Shown here piece after piece: positions 60,760 through 64,000 of a stretch of 64,000 nucleotides of DNA. The notes under the pieces are model-generated. The model worked only from the letters and a program-made list of their open reading frames with translations, made no database searches and was not told the DNA's origin. The first letter of the stretch is position 1; each line of letters begins with the position of its first letter. A program made the translations under genes and the position numbers. The DNA is from Anaerolinea thermophila. GTDB taxonomy: Bacteria; Chloroflexota; Anaerolineae; Anaerolineales; Anaerolineaceae. The stretch lies in contig NZ_DYHZ01000002.1 in assembly GCF_020723905.1 (NCBI RefSeq), positions 310,001-374,000 on the forward strand. The letters are read 5' to 3'.

Positions 60760-61287
60760 TTATGACCGCCAGAATCCTCGATGAATGGCGCGCACTTCCT
60801 CGGCGGTGATGAAGGCTTCGGGGTCTGCCTTGCGGATGATGTCCTCGGCGTGGTCGAAATCTCGTCGCAGGACACTGCAGTTGAGCATGGTGACCGCGCC
60901 GTTTTTGCCGAAGGCGGGAATCTCCGTCACCGCGAAGCCAGCATCACGCAGCGCCTGAGCAATTTGCGAGCCTGCCGCTGTGCTGATGATGGTGATGCGC
61001 ACATGCCCGATTGCCATTTTATCTTCGATGATCATGCCCACAATGTTACCGGTGGCAAACCCGGTAGCATATGCCAGCACGCTCAAGGGATGCACATCGC
61101 CGCTCAGCACCCGCGACACCGCAATGATGAAAACGAGCGATTGCAAAAAGCCCAGGATCCAGGAAAAGAGTTTCTTCCCGCGCACGACAAAGAGAATGCG
61201 GATGGTGTCCATGGACATGTCCACCACACGCATCACAAAAATTATCAGCGCGGTCAGAAAGATTTCAGGGGTCAGAAAGGATTGCAT
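60760..61287 (-). CDS. UPF0316 / DUF2179-domain membrane protein
   Basis: 175 residues: three N-terminal membrane helices (DMSMDTIRILFVVRGKK between the first and second) and a C-terminal DUF2179 domain (about 95-170). This is the UPF0316/YebE-like family, of unknown function. The DUF2179 domain is a small alpha/beta module of the kind found on regulatory proteins. The gene lies 18 nt after glgP and one base before rnz, so it belongs to the glgP-UPF0316-rnz unit. Confidence 0.88.
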   Translation of the reverse strand: MQSFLTPEIFLTALIIFVMRVVDMSMDTIRILFVVRGKKLFSWILGFLQSLVFIIAVSRVLSGDVHPLSVLAYATGFATGNIVGMIIEDKMAIGHVRITIISTAAGSQIAQALRDAGFAVTEIPAFGKNGAVTMLNCSVLRRDFDHAEDIIRKADPEAFITAEEVRAIHRGFWRS

Positions 61288-61305
61288 AATGCCACCTGTT
61301 CAAAA

Positions 61306-63492
61306 TCAGGGCTTTTTCTCGCCGGGGAGCGCTTCCATCTGGAGCGCCGCTTCCATGGCGGGTAGATAAGCCTGCTGCAGGTACTCTTTGAGCATGCGTC
61401 GGGTAGAGAATTGTGGAATGAGAGTGCGCATGGACTCTTTGATACGTTCAATCCAGGCGTGGGGGATGTCGTCGCCGGCACGGCTCCCGTAGTACAACGG
61501 GATAATCTCATTCTCCAGCGTGGCATACAGGCTTTGCGCGTCGTGCTCGTCCTGCTCGTTGGGGTCGGCGTAATCCTTTTCTTCCCCGATCGCCCAGCCG
61601 TTTTTACCGTTGTATCCTTCGCGCCACCAGCCATCCAGCACCGAGAAGTTCAGCACGCCGTTCATGGCGGCTTTCATGCCCGAAGTACCCGAGGCTTCAT
61701 TCGGACGGCGCGGGGTGTTCATCCAAACATCAACGCCCTGAACCAGCAACCGCGCCAGATTCATGTCATAGTCTTCAAGGAAGACCAGACGCCCGCCAGC
61801 GCGCGAGTCCTTCACCGCGCGGTAAACCTGCTGGATGAGCAGTTTCCCCGGCTCATCGGCAGGGTGCGCTTTGCCGGCAAAGATGATCTGCACCGGCATT
61901 TCGGCGTTGGTGATGATGCGAATCAGGCGATCCACGTCGCGCATGATGAGGTTGGCGCGCTTGTACGTGGCAAACCGCCGCGCAAAGCCAATGGTGAGTG
62001 AATACGGCTCCAGCAGGACGCCACCCGCTACCACCTGTACGGGGTGGGCTTCACCGGTCACCCAGTGACGGCGAGCCCGTTCGATGGCGTAATGGACCAG
62101 TTTGTTCTTGAGATGGCGGCGCACTGCCCAGATTTCTGCGTCGGGGATGTTGTCAATCATCATCCACATTTCGGGATCATCCAGATTGTCCATCCAGTCC
62201 ATCCCCAGGTAGCGTTCAAAAAGCAAACGCCAGCGGCGCGCCATCCACGTGCCCACATGCACCCCGTTGGTGATGTGGAAGATGGGCACATCGTCTTCCT
62301 TTCGGTCAGCCCACAGTTTATGCCACATGCGCCGCGAAACGCGTCCATGCAGTTCCGAAACGGCGTTGCATTTTTCGGAAAGGCGCAGTGCCAGCACCGG
62401 CATGCTGAAAGTTTCTCCCCATTCCTGCATGTTCCGCCCGAGGTCAATGAACAGATCACGGTCCATCTTCAACTCGTTGTACACATGCGAGAAGTACTTG
62501 TCCATCATCCACAGGGGGAATTCGTCGTTCCCGGCGGGCACGGGGGTGTGGGTGGTAAAAATGTTGGTCTTGCGGATGCGTTCTCTGGCTTCTTCCAGCG
62601 AGAATCCCTGCGCTACATACTCCCGCAGGCGCTGAATGGTCAGGAAGGCGGAGTGTCCTTCGTTCATGTGCCAGACGGTCGGATCGTAGCCCAGCAGACG
62701 CAGGGCGCGCAGACCGCCGATTCCCAGCAGAATTTCCTGAGAAATGCGCACTTCCTGATCGCTGGTGTACAGGCGTGCGGTCAGCGAGCGGTCGGCGAGG
62801 GTGTTGCTTTCCACGTCGGTATCCAGCAGGAAGAGGGGAACCCGTCCTACCTGAATCTGCAAAATGCGGGCAAAGACTTTGCGCCCTGCCAGGGTTACCG
62901 AAACCATCAGCGGTCCGCCTTCGGGGTGCACCAGCGGGACAACCGGCAGTTCCTCGTAGTTCAGGCGCAGATTGCGGGTTTCCTGCCATCCATCTTCGGT
63001 GATTTTCTGAGAGAAATAGCCTTGCGTGTAGTAAAAACCCACCCCTGCAAGGGGCAAGCCCAGATCACTGGCTTCTTTCAGGTGGTCGCCTGCCAGCACG
63101 CCCAGACCGCCGGCATACACCGGCAGCGATTCGTGCAAGCCAAACTCAAAGGAAAAATAGGCAATTTGCTGGCTGGTCAACTGCGGATAGGTGCGCCGGA
63201 ACCAGGTGTTTTCTTCAGCCATGTACTGGTCAAAGGCGCGAATCACTGCATCGTAACTTTCAAGGAAGTATCGGTCGTTGGTCGCCGCGTTGAGGTGGCG
63301 CCGTTCTACCCGGCGCAGGAATGCCACCGGATTGTGATAGACCTGTTCCCACAGGGTGCGATCAATGCGGGCAAACAATCGCAGGGCTTCCGGATTCCAT
63401 GCCCACCACAGGTTGTACGCCAGATCTCCAAGGCGTGCAATGCGGCGCGGCAGGCTGAAATGATTGGGCGTTTCACGAACGAAAGAAGACAT
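61306..63492 (-). CDS. glgP: Alpha-glucan (glycogen/maltodextrin) phosphorylase, short GT35 form
   Basis: 728 residues, the short TIGR02094-type phosphorylase rather than the 800-residue MalP/GlgP form. FSFEFGLHESLPVYAGGLGVLAGDHLKEASDL is the conserved N-terminal nucleotide/substrate region; the PLP lysine lies in EASGTSGMKAAMNG near residue 605. It releases glucose-1-phosphate from alpha-1,4-glucans. It is the first gene of a minus-strand unit with UPF0316 and rnz. GAGGTT precedes the ATG. Confidence 0.94.
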   Translation of the reverse strand: MSSFVRETPNHFSLPRRIARLGDLAYNLWWAWNPEALRLFARIDRTLWEQVYHNPVAFLRRVERRHLNAATNDRYFLESYDAVIRAFDQYMAEENTWFRRTYPQLTSQQIAYFSFEFGLHESLPVYAGGLGVLAGDHLKEASDLGLPLAGVGFYYTQGYFSQKITEDGWQETRNLRLNYEELPVVPLVHPEGGPLMVSVTLAGRKVFARILQIQVGRVPLFLLDTDVESNTLADRSLTARLYTSDQEVRISQEILLGIGGLRALRLLGYDPTVWHMNEGHSAFLTIQRLREYVAQGFSLEEARERIRKTNIFTTHTPVPAGNDEFPLWMMDKYFSHVYNELKMDRDLFIDLGRNMQEWGETFSMPVLALRLSEKCNAVSELHGRVSRRMWHKLWADRKEDDVPIFHITNGVHVGTWMARRWRLLFERYLGMDWMDNLDDPEMWMMIDNIPDAEIWAVRRHLKNKLVHYAIERARRHWVTGEAHPVQVVAGGVLLEPYSLTIGFARRFATYKRANLIMRDVDRLIRIITNAEMPVQIIFAGKAHPADEPGKLLIQQVYRAVKDSRAGGRLVFLEDYDMNLARLLVQGVDVWMNTPRRPNEASGTSGMKAAMNGVLNFSVLDGWWREGYNGKNGWAIGEEKDYADPNEQDEHDAQSLYATLENEIIPLYYGSRAGDDIPHAWIERIKESMRTLIPQFSTRRMLKEYLQQAYLPAMEAALQMEALPGEKKP

Positions 63493-63582
63493 TTTCAGAA
63501 CCTCATTTTCTAAATTCCAAAATAAACTGACCTGCTTTCGCAGGGTATGGGGTCAAAGCAGACTTTATTGATAGCGAAAGGG

Positions 63583-63588
63583 ATTATA
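63583..63588 (-). promoter_or_regulatory. Extended -10 promoter of glgP
   Basis: Minus-strand TGGTATAAT (extended -10) with TATAAT at 63583-63588, about 90 nt before the ATG. The -35 region is weak. Confidence 0.6.
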
Positions 63589-63651
63589 CCATATCCACAT
63601 GAAGCCTTCAGATGACTCTGGTTGTGCTTCATGTCCTCGAATCGCCCGCTT

Positions 63652-64000
63652 TTATCCCGGTTCCTGCCGGGTATTGCCGGTTCGGGTGGCGGCGGAGGAT
63701 TCCATCAACAGACGCCAGTTCAATCCCGCAGGCAGGAAAACCAGGACAAAGTTCAGCAATAACAGAAGGGTGGATTGGAAGATTTCCGATGAAGCAATGA
63801 TGTAGGGCGGCGTACCTGCCAGTTTGACCAGCCACAGGGCTGAACAGTAAGCAAAAGCGATCAGGAACATCGCCGAATAAAGGATGCTGGAACCCAGACG
63901 GTAAATGACGGGCAGTGCGCTGCCCGCCAATCCCAGCAACATAACCAGAAGGACGCTCATCCAGTAAGCATTCGGATCACACGATAGATCGGAAATACAC
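63652..64000 (-). CDS. Hypothetical membrane protein, N-terminus cut by window end
   Basis: The frame is open from the right edge to the stop at 63652, so at least 115 residues are visible and the true start may lie beyond 64000. An ATG at 63960 exists, but in-frame codons continue upstream (ending in ...DPNAYW before that Met) without a stop. The visible part has about four hydrophobic helices (VLLVMLLGLAGSALPVIYR, LYSAMFLIAFAYCSALWLVK, STLLLLLNFVLVFLP and others) and a polar tail. No family is recognised. It lies upstream of glgP on the same strand, 160 nt away. Confidence 0.6.
   Translation of the reverse strand, partial: CISDLSCDPNAYWMSVLLVMLLGLAGSALPVIYRLGSSILYSAMFLIAFAYCSALWLVKLAGTPPYIIASSEIFQSTLLLLLNFVLVFLPAGLNWRLLMESSAATRTGNTRQEPG

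Noticed and set aside
62044-63513. 489-codon open frame on the plus strand across glgP
   Set aside because: Antisense shadow of the phosphorylase gene; no ribosome site or recognisable domain.

Overview
The window reads as a stretch of chromosome from a Chloroflexota bacterium, most likely an anaerobic, possibly thermophilic member of Anaerolineae. This is inferred from gene content, not from a marker-gene comparison: a DUF3090 protein, cyclic-di-AMP-receptor-like (DarA-type) proteins, a MalT/SARP-type giant regulator, a short GT35 alpha-glucan phosphorylase, a four-subunit 2-oxoacid:ferredoxin oxidoreductase, and sigma-70-like promoters at moderately high GC. I see no rRNA, IS element, prophage, CRISPR array or conjugation gene. 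It looks like core chromosome with small lineage-specific insertions.

Layout. 1-7.4 kb: end of a polysaccharide deacetylase, a MoeA-PBP fusion, peroxiredoxin Bcp, a cysteine-free Rrf2 regulator divergent from a lipoprotein cytochrome c, a NarL-type two-component pair, and an MBL-fold hydrolase. 7.4-15.9 kb: plsY/JAMM peptidase/membrane protein operon (-), membrane protein, gyrB, a Crp-family regulator, then an MFS exporter and a double-GNAT acetyltransferase (-) behind a leader with its own promoter, a 30-codon ORF and a strong terminator. 16-22.5 kb: a six-hairpin-glycosidase-like protein, two tandem DarA-like genes, a DUF4013 protein, AMMECR1 and flavin reductase (-), and a protealysin-like M4 protease with its emfourin inhibitor. 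22.6-30.9 kb: vor/kor operon (ferredoxin, alpha, TPP and gamma subunits), clpC (-), rplS, a C26 amidotransferase, murI and DUF3090. 31-42 kb: a decayed sugar-ABC permease, a helix-hairpin-helix membrane protein, a 35-residue membrane peptide, then a long minus-strand run: a hypothetical gene, a PLP enzyme, a GT2 glycosyltransferase, threonine synthase, a PPOX protein and a complete BMP-type nucleoside ABC transporter.

42.4-52 kb: two paralogous secreted four-cysteine proteins, the 1075-residue ATPase/TPR/SARP regulator, a NUDIX hydrolase whose 3' end overlaps it, a LysM lipoprotein, and a complete methylcitrate-cycle operon prpBCD for propionyl-CoA. 52-64 kb: mgsA with a small membrane protein (-), an FmdB-type zinc ribbon, a CsoR/CstR-like sensor with OsmC, thrC-thrB, thiolase-epimerase-CPBP protease, tRNA-Gly(UCC), an XRE protein, then glgP-UPF0316-rnz (-) and a truncated membrane protein at the right edge.

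How it fits together. Metabolism is fermentative or anaerobic: ferredoxin-linked 2-oxoacid oxidation, glycogen phosphorolysis, the methylglyoxal bypass, the methylcitrate cycle and nucleoside scavenging. Redox and sulfur stress genes (Bcp, Rrf2, a Cys-rich histidine kinase, CstR-like/OsmC) recur. The most notable observations are the leader-peptide/terminator arrangement before the acetyltransferase-exporter pair, four genes with TACAAT exactly 6 nt before ATG (likely leaderless mRNAs), the protealysin-emfourin pair, the DarA-like doublet and the secreted paralogue pair.
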